Below are positions 1 through 6,308 of a stretch of 32,785 bases of DNA, one piece after another (position 1 is the stretch's first letter; each line of letters begins with the position of its first letter). The stretch is from Lachnospiraceae bacterium (GTDB lineage: Bacteria > Bacillota > Clostridia > Lachnospirales > Lachnospiraceae). Location: the NCBI GenBank assembly GCA_017619615.1, contig JAFZRY010000031.1:1-32785 (forward strand), read 5' to 3'. The notes under the pieces were generated by a model, which saw nothing but the letters and a program-made list of their open reading frames with translations, had not been told where the DNA came from and ran no database searches. The position numbers and the translations under genes are program-made.

Positions 1-50
1 ACCCCAATGGATTTTGAGTCCACCTCGTCTGCCAATTCCAACACACCGGC
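1..50 (-). tRNA. tRNA-Leu (anticodon CAA), 5' half, cut by window edge
   Basis: Read on the minus strand, the sequence starts with acceptor strand GCCGGTG. It continues with a leucine-type D arm (GGAATTGGCAGACGAGG) and the anticodon arm GTGGA-CTCAAAA-TCCAT. The 7-base loop puts CAA at positions 34-36 (window bases 14-16), which reads UUG leucine codons. The variable arm, T arm and 3' end lie outside the window. A good promoter lies directly upstream. Confidence 0.93.
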
Positions 51-59
51 GCGGGTATC

Positions 60-87
60 ATTGTACCATTTTTCGGGGATTTGTCAA
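60..87 (-). promoter_or_regulatory. Sigma-A promoter of the tRNA-Leu gene
   Basis: Minus strand -35 TTGACA (82-87), 16-bp spacer, -10 TACAAT (60-65). The expected start point is only a few bases before the mature tRNA 5' end at 50, as is usual for stable RNA genes. Confidence 0.85.
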
Positions 88-100
88 CGGGTGCGGGCAT

Positions 101-135
101 AAAATCGCCCGGGGAGGGCCATCCCCCCGGGCGAT
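101..135 (-). terminator. Hairpin, probable terminator of the feo operon
   Basis: Perfect 11-bp stem ATCGCCCGGGG (104-114) / CCCCGGGCGAT (125-135) with a 10-base loop, followed on the minus strand by a short TTTT run. It lies about 60 bases after the last feo gene and before the tRNA promoter. The U tract is short, so termination strength is uncertain. Confidence 0.6.
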
Positions 136-136
136 C

Positions 137-160
137 CCCGGACAGGTGGCGCTGTCCGGG
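137..160. repeat. Second hairpin next to the feo terminator
   Basis: Perfect 9-bp inverted repeat CCCGGACAG / CTGTCCGGG with loop GTGGCG. It has no T run of its own. The core GACAGGTGGCG also occurs in the palindrome near 16,264, so this may be a member of a dispersed repeat family rather than a second terminator. Confidence 0.6.
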
Positions 161-196
161 TGGGAATTAAGGAATGAGTCTATGGAAAGGAAAGCA

Positions 197-394
197 CTAG
201 TCTTTGGGGGCGGCGGGATGGCATTTTCCCGCCAGGGGGCAGCCACCGCAGGCGCCTCCGCAGGAGCAGGAGGAGCAGAGGGAGCGGCCCGCCTTTTTCG
301 CGCGGATCAGGCTGCGGACCATGAAAAACACCATCAGGGCAAGCAGTACGATCAGCACGATATTGATCCAGTTTGTTTCCAGCCAGTTCATCAT
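197..394 (-). CDS. FeoB-associated Cys-rich small membrane protein
   Basis: A 65-residue protein with one N-terminal membrane helix (about residues 8-27), then a basic stretch and a cysteine cluster (CSSCSCGGACGGC...GKC) near the C-terminus. This is the layout of the small FeoB-associated Cys-rich proteins often found after feoB in anaerobic Firmicutes. Their function is not established; the cysteines suggest iron handling at the inner face of the membrane, possibly at the FeoB pore (inference). The gene starts 13 bases after feoB stops, with an AAGG site before the double ATG, so it is the last gene of the feo operon. A stem-loop follows it. Confidence 0.85.
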   Translation of the reverse strand: MMNWLETNWINIVLIVLLALMVFFMVRSLIRAKKAGRSLCSSCSCGGACGGCPLAGKCHPAAPKD

Positions 395-407
395 TTCACA
401 CCTTCTT

Positions 408-2690
408 TTATTTCACCGCGAGTTTCTGCGATTCCTTATACGGCTTGAACAGCTGCCAGCAAAGGCCGGCCAGCGCGATCAGCGCCACGATCAGGCCGAT
501 CACGTTCACGCCGCCCGCGAACAGACGGCCCAGCTGCCAGACGATCAGCGCGATGATGTACGCAAAGCCGCACTGATACCCGATCGCGAACCAAGTCCAC
601 TTCCGGCTGTTCATCTCCCGCTTGATCGCGCCGATGGCCGCGAAGCACGGCGCGCAGAGCAGGTTGAAGATCAGGAACGCATAAGCGGCCAGTTTGCCGT
701 GCCCGTCCGAAAACTTGTTGAAGTCGGCTTCCACCAGCGGCCAGATCTGGTCGCCGTTCTCTTCCAGTTCCTCTTCGCCCTCCTGGTCGTCGTAGTTGTA
801 CAGGACCGCGAAGGTGCCGACCACCTCTTCCTTGGCCACCAGGCCGGTCACGGTCGCGACCGTCGGCTTCCAGTCGCCGAAGCCCAGGGGCTTGAAGACG
901 ACCGACACGGGCTGCGCGACGCGCGCCAGGATGGAATCGTCCATCGGCTCCACTTCGTCCTCCGGGATGTTCATCCGCTGCGCGACTTCCGCCACGTAAG
1001 CGTCGTCCACGAGTTCCTCATCCGCGTACAGTTCCTCGACCATGCCGAATTGCTTGTTGACCCAGCCGAAGCCGGACAGGAACCAGATGATGATCGAGCT
1101 CAGCACGATCACGGTGCCGGCCCGCTTGATGAAGGACCAGCCGCGCTCCCAGGTGCCGCGCAGCACGTTGCCCAGGGACGGGACGTGGTACGGCGGCAGT
1201 TCCATGACGAACGGCGCGGGATCGCCGGCAAAGCGTTTGGTCTTCTTCAGCATGATGCCGGAGACGATGATCGCGGCAATGCCGATGAAATACGCGGAAA
1301 CGGCCACCCAGGTGCTCTGGTTGAACAGCGCGCCGGCGATCAGGCCGATGATGGGCAGCTTGGCGCCGCAGGGCATGAACGTCGTAGTCGTGATCGTCAT
1401 GCGGCGGTCGCGTTCGTTTTCAATGGTGCGGGAGGCCATGACGCCGGGGATGCCGCAGCCAGTCGCCACCAGCATCGGGATGAAGCTCTTGCCGGACAGG
1501 CCGAAGCGGCGGAAGATCCGGTCCATGATAAAAGCGACGCGGGCCATATACCCGATATCCTCCAGGATGCAGAGCATCAGGAACAGCACCAGCATCTGCG
1601 GGACGAAGCCGAGCACGGCGCCGACGCCGGCCAGAATACCGTCCGAGATCAGGCCCACCAGCCAGGGCGCCGCGCCCCAGCTCTCCAGGAGCGCGCGGGA
1701 CCCGTCGGTCAGCCAGGCGCCGCCCAGCTGGTCGTTGGCCCAGTCGGTCAGGAACGTGCCGATGGAAATGCCGCCGTCGCCGATGGTTTTGCCCATGGCC
1801 AGCGCGTAGATCAGGAACATCACGCCCGCGAAGATCGGCAGCGCCAGCCAGCGGTTGGTCACGATCTTGTCGATCTTGTCGGACTTGCTGAGTTTTTCCT
1901 CGGAATGCTTGTGATAGATCCCCTTGATCAGTTCCGCGATGCAGACGTAGCGCTCATTCGTGATGATCGCTTCCGCGTCGTCGTCCAGTTCCTTCTCCGC
2001 AGACTGGATATCCTTTTCAATATGCGCGAGCGTCTCTTTCGGAAGATTCAGCTGTTCGACCGCCTTTTCGTCGCGTTCGAACAGTTTGACGGCGTACCAG
2101 CGCTGCTGCTCTTCCGGCATGCCGTGCACGGCCGCTTCCTCGATGTGGGCCAGCGCGTGCTCCACGACGCCGCTGAATTTGTGGGCGGGCGCTGCGGCCT
2201 TGCTCTGCGCCGCTGCCACCGCCGCCTGCGCGGCCTTGTCCACGCCGTCGCCCTTCAGGGCGGAGATCTCCACCACGGGGACGCCGAGGCGGCGGGACAG
2301 TTCGGCCGAATCCAGTTTATCGCCGTTCTTGCGGACGATATCGATCATGTTCAGGGCCACGACCAGCGGGATCCCAAGCTCGGCGAGCTGGGTCGTCAGG
2401 TACAGGTTCCGTTCCAGGTTCGTGGCGTCCACAATATTTAAGATCGCATCGGGGCGTTCGCCGATCAGGTAGTTCCGGGCCACCACTTCCTCCAGCGTGT
2501 AGGGGGAAAGCGAGTAGATGCCGGGCAGGTCCGTGATCGTGACGCCTTCAGTCTTTTTCAGTTTGCCTTCTTTTTTCTCCACCGTGACCCCGGGCCAGTT
2601 GCCGACGAACTGGTTCGAGCCGGTCAGGGCGTTGAATAATGTCGTTTTGCCGCTGTTGGGGTTGCCTGCCAGGGCGATACGAAGTTCCAT
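408..2690 (-). CDS. feoB: Ferrous iron transporter FeoB
   Basis: Large Fe2+ importer with an N-terminal GTPase domain and a C-terminal polytopic membrane domain. G-protein motifs are clear: G1 GNPNSGKTT, G2 GNWPGVTVEKKEG, G3 DLPG, G4 NMID and a G5-like SALKG. Membrane segments with the FeoB signatures follow (IPMLVATGCGIPGVMASRTI and MPCGAKLPII in the gate regions). Two acidic insertions lie in the C-terminal half (around EELYADEELVDD and DDQEGEEELEENGD). Length (about 760 residues) is normal for the family. I prefer the ATG at 2690 because the protein then starts MELRIALAGNP like its relatives; an in-frame ATG at 2702 is also open but abuts its only Shine-Dalgarno sequence. It is preceded by two feoA genes, with a palindromic operator in the gap. 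Confidence 0.97.
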   Translation of the reverse strand: MELRIALAGNPNSGKTTLFNALTGSNQFVGNWPGVTVEKKEGKLKKTEGVTITDLPGIYSLSPYTLEEVVARNYLIGERPDAILNIVDATNLERNLYLTTQLAELGIPLVVALNMIDIVRKNGDKLDSAELSRRLGVPVVEISALKGDGVDKAAQAAVAAAQSKAAAPAHKFSGVVEHALAHIEEAAVHGMPEEQQRWYAVKLFERDEKAVEQLNLPKETLAHIEKDIQSAEKELDDDAEAIITNERYVCIAELIKGIYHKHSEEKLSKSDKIDKIVTNRWLALPIFAGVMFLIYALAMGKTIGDGGISIGTFLTDWANDQLGGAWLTDGSRALLESWGAAPWLVGLISDGILAGVGAVLGFVPQMLVLFLMLCILEDIGYMARVAFIMDRIFRRFGLSGKSFIPMLVATGCGIPGVMASRTIENERDRRMTITTTTFMPCGAKLPIIGLIAGALFNQSTWVAVSAYFIGIAAIIVSGIMLKKTKRFAGDPAPFVMELPPYHVPSLGNVLRGTWERGWSFIKRAGTVIVLSSIIIWFLSGFGWVNKQFGMVEELYADEELVDDAYVAEVAQRMNIPEDEVEPMDDSILARVAQPVSVVFKPLGFGDWKPTVATVTGLVAKEEVVGTFAVLYNYDDQEGEEELEENGDQIWPLVEADFNKFSDGHGKLAAYAFLIFNLLCAPCFAAIGAIKREMNSRKWTWFAIGYQCGFAYIIALIVWQLGRLFAGGVNVIGLIVALIALAGLCWQLFKPYKESQKLAVK

Positions 2691-2712
2691 TTTCCCATCC
2701 ATCCTTTCATTT

Positions 2713-2728
2713 GTTAGCTATTGCTAAC
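2713..2728. promoter_or_regulatory. Metal-regulator-type operator between feoA and feoB
   Basis: 16-bp palindrome GTTAGC-TATT-GCTAAC. Identical half-sites occur twice at the feo promoter. On the minus strand a TTGACA (2733-2738) lies 5 bases upstream of it, with a weak -10 candidate (TAACAA, 16 bp away). It may therefore cover the spacer of an internal feoB promoter. Half-site TTAGC resembles DtxR/IdeR-family sites; the identity of the regulator is inferred only. Confidence 0.7.
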
Positions 2729-2751
2729 CGTTTGTCAAAAAAAATAGTTTT

Positions 2752-2973
2752 TTACTCGACCTCGATCATTTCGGCGTCGGCCTTGCGCAGGCTCAGCTCG
2801 TAGCCGCGGACCGTCAGTTCCAGCGGATCGCCCAGCGGCGCCACTTTTCTGACGTAGATCTCGATCCCTTTGGTGATCCCCATGTCCATGATGCGGCGTT
2901 TCACCGCGCCTTCGCCATGGAGCTTCTTCACCCTGGCGGTGTCTCCGATCGCGACATCCCTTAACGTCTTCAT
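2752..2973 (-). CDS. feoA: FeoA family protein (second copy)
   Basis: A 73-residue SH3-like FeoA domain protein. It shows the family pattern of an N-terminal beta strand (IGDTARVKKLHG), the turn RRIMDMGITKGIEIYVRKVAPLGDP and a C-terminal strand ELSLRKADAEMIEVE. FeoA is a small cytoplasmic protein thought to bind FeoB and aid Fe2+ uptake. The gene lies 24 bases after the other feoA and about 60 bases before feoB. Start ATG at 2973 has a GGAAAGGAG site upstream. Tandem feoA genes are common in clostridial feo operons; the two copies differ strongly in sequence and are not recent duplicates. Confidence 0.93.
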   Translation of the reverse strand: MKTLRDVAIGDTARVKKLHGEGAVKRRIMDMGITKGIEIYVRKVAPLGDPLELTVRGYELSLRKADAEMIEVE

Positions 2974-2997
2974 TCCTTCTCTCCTTTCCCGGGCGGC

Positions 2998-3210
2998 TTA
3001 CACCATGATTTTTCTTGCCATCTCTTCACTGACAGCGATCCGGCACTCCTTGACCTTAACGATCAGGTTTCCGCCCGTCTTGCTGATCACGGAGACCGTG
3101 CTTCCCGGAACGAATCCGAGGTTTTCCAGATGTTTTTTGACTTCCGGGAGCCCGCTGATCTTCTTGACCGTGGTCTCTTCCCCATCATCCACAAAGCACA
3201 GCGGCAGCAT
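2998..3210 (-). CDS. feoA: FeoA family protein (first copy)
   Basis: A 70-residue FeoA-type SH3-like protein, first gene of the iron operon. Typical features are GLPEVKKHLENLGFVPGSTVSVISKTGGNLIVKVKECRIAVS in order, ending with the conserved region before the C-terminal KIMV. It has a GGAAAAAGGTGG ribosome site before ATG 3210. A consensus promoter overlapped by two palindromic operators lies 55-80 bases upstream, so the operon is almost certainly controlled by metal availability. Product role as for the second FeoA: accessory factor for FeoB. Confidence 0.92.
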   Translation of the reverse strand: MLPLCFVDDGEETTVKKISGLPEVKKHLENLGFVPGSTVSVISKTGGNLIVKVKECRIAVSEEMARKIMV

Positions 3211-3240
3211 GTTTTTCCACCTTTTTCCTTAATTTCTGCG

Positions 3241-3256
3241 GTTAGCCCTAGCTAAC
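3241..3256. promoter_or_regulatory. feo operator at the transcription start
   Basis: Palindrome GTTAGC-CCTA-GCTAAC, extended by one base pair on each side (GG...CC). It begins about two bases downstream of the predicted transcription start of the feo promoter. Its centre is 30 bp (about three helical turns) from the centre of the operator in the spacer. Confidence 0.78.
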
Positions 3257-3264
3257 CTCTTGCC

Positions 3265-3293
3265 ATTATAGTTAGCGCCGGCTAACTTGTCAA
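3265..3293 (-). promoter_or_regulatory. Consensus sigma-A promoter of the feo operon
   Basis: Minus strand TTGACA (3288-3293), exactly 17 bp, TATAAT (3265-3270): both hexamers match the consensus fully. The spacer is filled by an operator palindrome, so an unrepressed promoter should be very strong and repression should be tight. Confidence 0.92.
3271..3286. promoter_or_regulatory. feo operator inside the promoter spacer
   Basis: Palindrome GTTAGC-GCCG-GCTAAC occupying 16 of the 17 spacer bases between -35 and -10. A protein bound here would block RNA polymerase. It shares both half-sites with the copies at 3241 and 2713. Confidence 0.8.
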
Positions 3294-3354
3294 GCGTTTT
3301 CCGCCGCTTTTTTCCCGCTTTTCCGCCGGTTTTTTCGGGACCGCGGCCGCCCGC

Positions 3355-3384
3355 AAAAAAAAGAGCGGACGACAACGCCCGCTC
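3355..3384 (-). terminator. Rho-independent terminator of the S9 peptidase/HD operon
   Basis: On the minus strand, GAGCGG (3379-3384) pairs with CCGCTC (3363-3368) around a 10-base loop and is followed by eight T. It lies 25 bases after the HD-domain gene. Confidence 0.85.
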
Positions 3385-3408
3385 CGTATCACCTATCACC
3401 GTATGATC

Positions 3409-3990
3409 TTATCCCACTGGCTCTCCGGTCCCGCCGAGCCCCAGTTCCTCCGCGTGCGGCCGCATCCCGTCCAGGCAGATCGCAGCAACGTCCTTCACGT
3501 CCATCCCCAGCATCTCGCAGCCGGTCAGGATCAGCTCGCGGTTGCATTTGGCCGCGAACTTCTTATCCTTGAACTTCTTCATGAAGCTTTTGACCTCCAG
3601 GTCGCGCAGCCCCTGCGGACGCATGCGCGCCGCCGCCTGGATGATACCGGTCAGCTCGTCCACGGTGAACAGGCTCTTCTCCAGGTTCGTCTCGGGCCGC
3701 ACGTCGTTGCGGATCGAGTACCCGTGCGAAAGGATCGCCCGCACGTCCGCCGCCGGAACGCCGGCCGCCAGCAGCGGTTCCTCAGTGTGGGCCAGATGCT
3801 CCTCCGGATACTTCTCGTAATCGTAGTCGTGCAGCAGCCCCACCGCCTCCCAGTGCTCCTCGTCCTCGCCGAAATGTCGGGCCATCGCCCCCATCGCGTA
3901 GCGGACGTTCAGCGCGTGGATCCGCAGGTGCTCCTCCGTGATCATCGAGTTATTCAATCGTTCGGCTTCCGCCAGCGTCAGTTTTTCCAT
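3409..3990 (-). CDS. HD-domain hydrolase-like protein
   Basis: A 193-residue single-domain protein of the HD superfamily. The metal-binding pattern is visible: H in the first helix region (EEHLRIHALNVRYAM), the HD pair in VGLLHDYDYEKYPEEH, a further H in ILSHGYSI and D in FTVDELTGII. Such proteins are usually phosphohydrolases of nucleotides or similar small molecules; the substrate cannot be told from sequence. I place the start at ATG 3990 because AGGAG lies 6 bases upstream; a GTG just before it (3993) is too close to the site. It lies 63 bases after the S9 peptidase gene on the same strand and shares its promoter and the terminator at 3355. Confidence 0.87.
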   Translation of the reverse strand: MEKLTLAEAERLNNSMITEEHLRIHALNVRYAMGAMARHFGEDEEHWEAVGLLHDYDYEKYPEEHLAHTEEPLLAAGVPAADVRAILSHGYSIRNDVRPETNLEKSLFTVDELTGIIQAAARMRPQGLRDLEVKSFMKKFKDKKFAAKCNRELILTGCEMLGMDVKDVAAICLDGMRPHAEELGLGGTGEPVG

Positions 3991-4005
3991 CACCCTCTCC
4001 TTTCC

Positions 4006-4025
4006 GGCCGGCCTGCGCGCCGGCC
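4006..4025 (-). other. Intercistronic stem-loop before the HD gene
   Basis: Perfect 7-bp stem GGCCGGC/GCCGGCC with a 6-base loop between the peptidase stop and the HD-gene ribosome site, without a T run. It may modulate relative expression of the two genes or mRNA stability (inference). Confidence 0.4.
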
Positions 4026-4053
4026 CCGCGTGCTTCCCGCTCTTCTCTCCGCC

Positions 4054-6021
4054 TCAGCCGCGGTGCTTCTCAAACCACTCCGTGATTTCGTTCAACCTCT
4101 TCAGACGGTGGCTCGGCTTGCCGCTGCGGGAGAGTTCGTGGTTCTCTCCGCGGAAGCAGACCATCTTCGCCTCCACGCCGTGCGCGATCAGGGAGGTGAA
4201 CATCTGGTAGCCCTGGTCGATCGGGCAGCGGTAATCCTCGAAGGAATGGATGAACAGTGTAGGCGTCTTCACCTTGTCCGCGTACTTCATCGGGCTGTGG
4301 AACCACAGTTTCTCCGGATTCTCCCACGGGCTGGACAGGTTCTGATCCTCCGTGAAGCCCACGCCGATGTCGGACACGCCCAGCATGGAAAACCAGTTGG
4401 AGATGGAGCGCTGGCTGGCCGCGGCTTTGAAGCGGTTCGTGTGGCCGATGATCCAGTTCGTCATGAACCCGCCGTACGACCCGCCGGTCTCGAACAGGTT
4501 TTTCTTATCCATCGCCGGATACGCCTTCAGCGCCGCGTCCGTGAACGCCATGATGTCCTCGTAATCCACCGTCCCGTACTTCCCGCGGATGTCCATGAAC
4601 GCGCCGCGCCCGTCGGAGCCGGTCGGGTTGCAGAAAATGACGAAATAGCCCTTGCCGGCCCAGTACTGCATCTCATGGTAGAATACCGGCCCGTACACGG
4701 TCTTGGGGCCGCCGTGGACATCCAGGATCACCGGGTATTTCTTCTCCGGGTCGTAATCCATCGGCTTCAGCACGAAGCCGTGCACGTCGTACCCTTTCCG
4801 CTTCACGTTCAGGATCTCCGGCTGCGCCACGTATTTGCCGCGCAGCGCCGCCTCGTTGAAGCGCGAGAGCCGGCGGCCTTTGCCGTCGTACAGTTCCAGC
4901 GGCTTCATGTCGAAGAGGCCGATCATCAGCAGCTTCCCGCCGCAGATGTCGAAGCTGTCCACAGAACCGGGCTTGCCGAACACCTGCGTGATCTCCCCGT
5001 CCTCCAGCTTGTACAGCCCCGCGCTGTCGAAGCGCGTGGAGATGAAATAACACACGTCGCCGTCCATCTTCAACCCTCTCCCGCCGCCGTAGCGCACGTC
5101 CGTGCCCACGGAGGAATGCAGGGATTCGCCATGCTTCGCGTACAGACTGAATTCTCCGGTCCTGTAATCCCACTTGTAGAAATCCCCGTCCGTGTTCAGG
5201 CCGTAGACGGGCTCCGCCGCCATCACCAGCAGGAAGGTCTCGCCGGCCGCGAAGCCGTGCAGTTCCAGATCCTTCGCGCTCTTCACGATACTCTTCGACT
5301 TTCCCGTTTCCAGGTCCAGGCGGCGGATCTCACCGGTCCCGTGCAGTTTCAGGAAGGGCTTCACCGGGTAGGCCATAAAGAATGCGTATTTCTTATCCGG
5401 GCTCAGTTCCGCCTGGCCCACGTTTTCATTCAGCGCGGTCAGCCGGGTCAGGGCCTTCTTTTTCCTGTCATAGCGGAACAGGGAGGTGTAGGCGCCTTTC
5501 GTGTACGTCGCGCCGTTCCACCACCACGGGTTCTGCTCGATGATCTCGTAGTCCTTGTTGTCCTTCATGTGCTTCTGATACGCCGCGAGCAGCTTCGGGT
5601 CGCCCTTGTACAGGTCCTCGAAGCCCGGGAACGTCGTGCCCAGCACCAGCAGGTCGCCGTTTTCCAGCGGCATGACTTTGCTGACCGGGATCGGGAAGCG
5701 GAAGGCCTCCTGCGCTTCGCCGCCGCTTAAGGAGATCGTGTACCAGGAGCTGGAAATGTCGCCTTCTTCGCCTTTTTCCGCGTCGCGCTTGCCGGGGAAC
5801 AGGATCGTGTCCTCGTCCAGGTACTGGAAGCTGCGCTCCTTGCCGAAGGAGGTCAGGCGTACGAACTTTTTGTCGCGGTACAGGGTCAGATAGGAGCGGT
5901 ACTCGTCTTTCTTCTTGTTGATCTCCGTGACGGTCAGGCAGGCGGTGCCGCCTTCCGGGGAGAAGGTGATATTCGACAGGAATTTGAATCCGAAAAATTC
6001 ATCGACGGCGATCGGTTTCAT
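4054..6021 (-). CDS. S9 family peptidase (prolyl oligopeptidase/acylaminoacyl peptidase type)
   Basis: A 655-residue enzyme with an N-terminal beta-propeller-like region (about 1-400) and a C-terminal alpha/beta-hydrolase domain. The triad can be assigned: Ser515 in GGSYGGF, Asp596 in SFEDYRCP and His628 in ENHELSRSG. The HGGP oxyanion motif (LDVHGGPKTVYG) and the GSDGRG motif are present. No signal peptide, so a cytoplasmic oligopeptidase or acyl-peptide hydrolase is expected. Start at ATG 6021 is fixed by AAAGGAGG eight bases upstream; an open extension to 6132 crosses the promoter and is not used. Operon with the HD protein downstream. A consensus promoter lies at 6061-6089, divergent from the riboswitch-controlled permease. 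Confidence 0.94.
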   Translation of the reverse strand: MKPIAVDEFFGFKFLSNITFSPEGGTACLTVTEINKKKDEYRSYLTLYRDKKFVRLTSFGKERSFQYLDEDTILFPGKRDAEKGEEGDISSSWYTISLSGGEAQEAFRFPIPVSKVMPLENGDLLVLGTTFPGFEDLYKGDPKLLAAYQKHMKDNKDYEIIEQNPWWWNGATYTKGAYTSLFRYDRKKKALTRLTALNENVGQAELSPDKKYAFFMAYPVKPFLKLHGTGEIRRLDLETGKSKSIVKSAKDLELHGFAAGETFLLVMAAEPVYGLNTDGDFYKWDYRTGEFSLYAKHGESLHSSVGTDVRYGGGRGLKMDGDVCYFISTRFDSAGLYKLEDGEITQVFGKPGSVDSFDICGGKLLMIGLFDMKPLELYDGKGRRLSRFNEAALRGKYVAQPEILNVKRKGYDVHGFVLKPMDYDPEKKYPVILDVHGGPKTVYGPVFYHEMQYWAGKGYFVIFCNPTGSDGRGAFMDIRGKYGTVDYEDIMAFTDAALKAYPAMDKKNLFETGGSYGGFMTNWIIGHTNRFKAAASQRSISNWFSMLGVSDIGVGFTEDQNLSSPWENPEKLWFHSPMKYADKVKTPTLFIHSFEDYRCPIDQGYQMFTSLIAHGVEAKMVCFRGENHELSRSGKPSHRLKRLNEITEWFEKHRG

Positions 6022-6060
6022 GGGGACCTCCTTTATTGTCATGCAAAGTGCTTCCGTTTC

Positions 6061-6089
6061 AGTATAGGGCCTTGGGAAAAACCTGTCAA
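6061..6089 (-). promoter_or_regulatory. Promoter of the S9 peptidase gene
   Basis: Minus strand TTGACA (6084-6089), 17 bp, TATACT (6061-6066); about 35 bases of leader to the ATG. Confidence 0.88.
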
Positions 6090-6126
6090 GAGTGAGGAAA
6101 ATCAGGCGGAAGAAACGATTTTCCGC

Positions 6127-6155
6127 TTGCAATCCCGTTGTTTTTGTGCTATCTT
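6127..6155 (+). promoter_or_regulatory. Promoter of the riboswitch-permease transcript
   Basis: TTGCAA (6127-6132), 17 bp, TATCTT (6150-6155). Its expected start point falls at the first base pairs of the riboswitch aptamer. Confidence 0.8.
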
Positions 6156-6162
6156 GCTATTC

Positions 6163-6250
6163 GTTAAGGGGAGTAGCCTGCGCGCTGCGTTTTCCGGATC
6201 GTCATCACGGTCAACAACCCGGTCCGGAGGGGAAAGAGGCGAGACTTTAC
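6163..6250 (+). ncRNA. yybP-ykoY riboswitch (Mn2+ sensor)
   Basis: Conserved blocks of the yybP-ykoY aptamer appear in order: P1 5' strand then GGGGAGTAGCC, CGTCATCACGGTCAACAA, and a 3' end AGAGGCGAGACTTTAC. P1 pairs GTTAAG (6163-6168) with CTTTAC (6245-6250), with one mismatch. In the studied members this RNA binds Mn2+ and turns on genes for Mn export or related transport. The 3' strand of P1 overlaps the 5' strand of the terminator at 6242-6284, so the two are exclusive and ligand binding should allow read-through. Confidence 0.92.
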
Positions 6251-6284
6251 GCATTCTTGAGATGCGGGAAGTCTTGTTTTTTTT
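6242..6284 (+). terminator. Riboswitch expression-platform terminator
   Basis: Stem AGACTT (6242-6247)/AAGTCT (6269-6274), a 2-base internal mismatch, then CGCAT (6250-6254)/ATGCG (6262-6266) with a 7-base loop, followed by TGTTTTTTTT. It shares CTT with P1 of the riboswitch. Confidence 0.88.
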
Positions 6285-6308
6285 ATCCCGCCCGGTTAAG
6301 GAGAGAAC

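Noticed and set aside
204-2441. Very long open frame on the plus strand opposite feoB
   Set aside because: High GC content opens antisense frames; the translation is rich in Arg, His, Asp and Gln without domain pattern, and feoB motifs on the other strand are complete.
3403-5730. Long plus-strand open frame opposite the HD and S9 peptidase genes
   Set aside because: It spans two clear minus-strand genes and their gap, has no ribosome site and a shadow-type composition.
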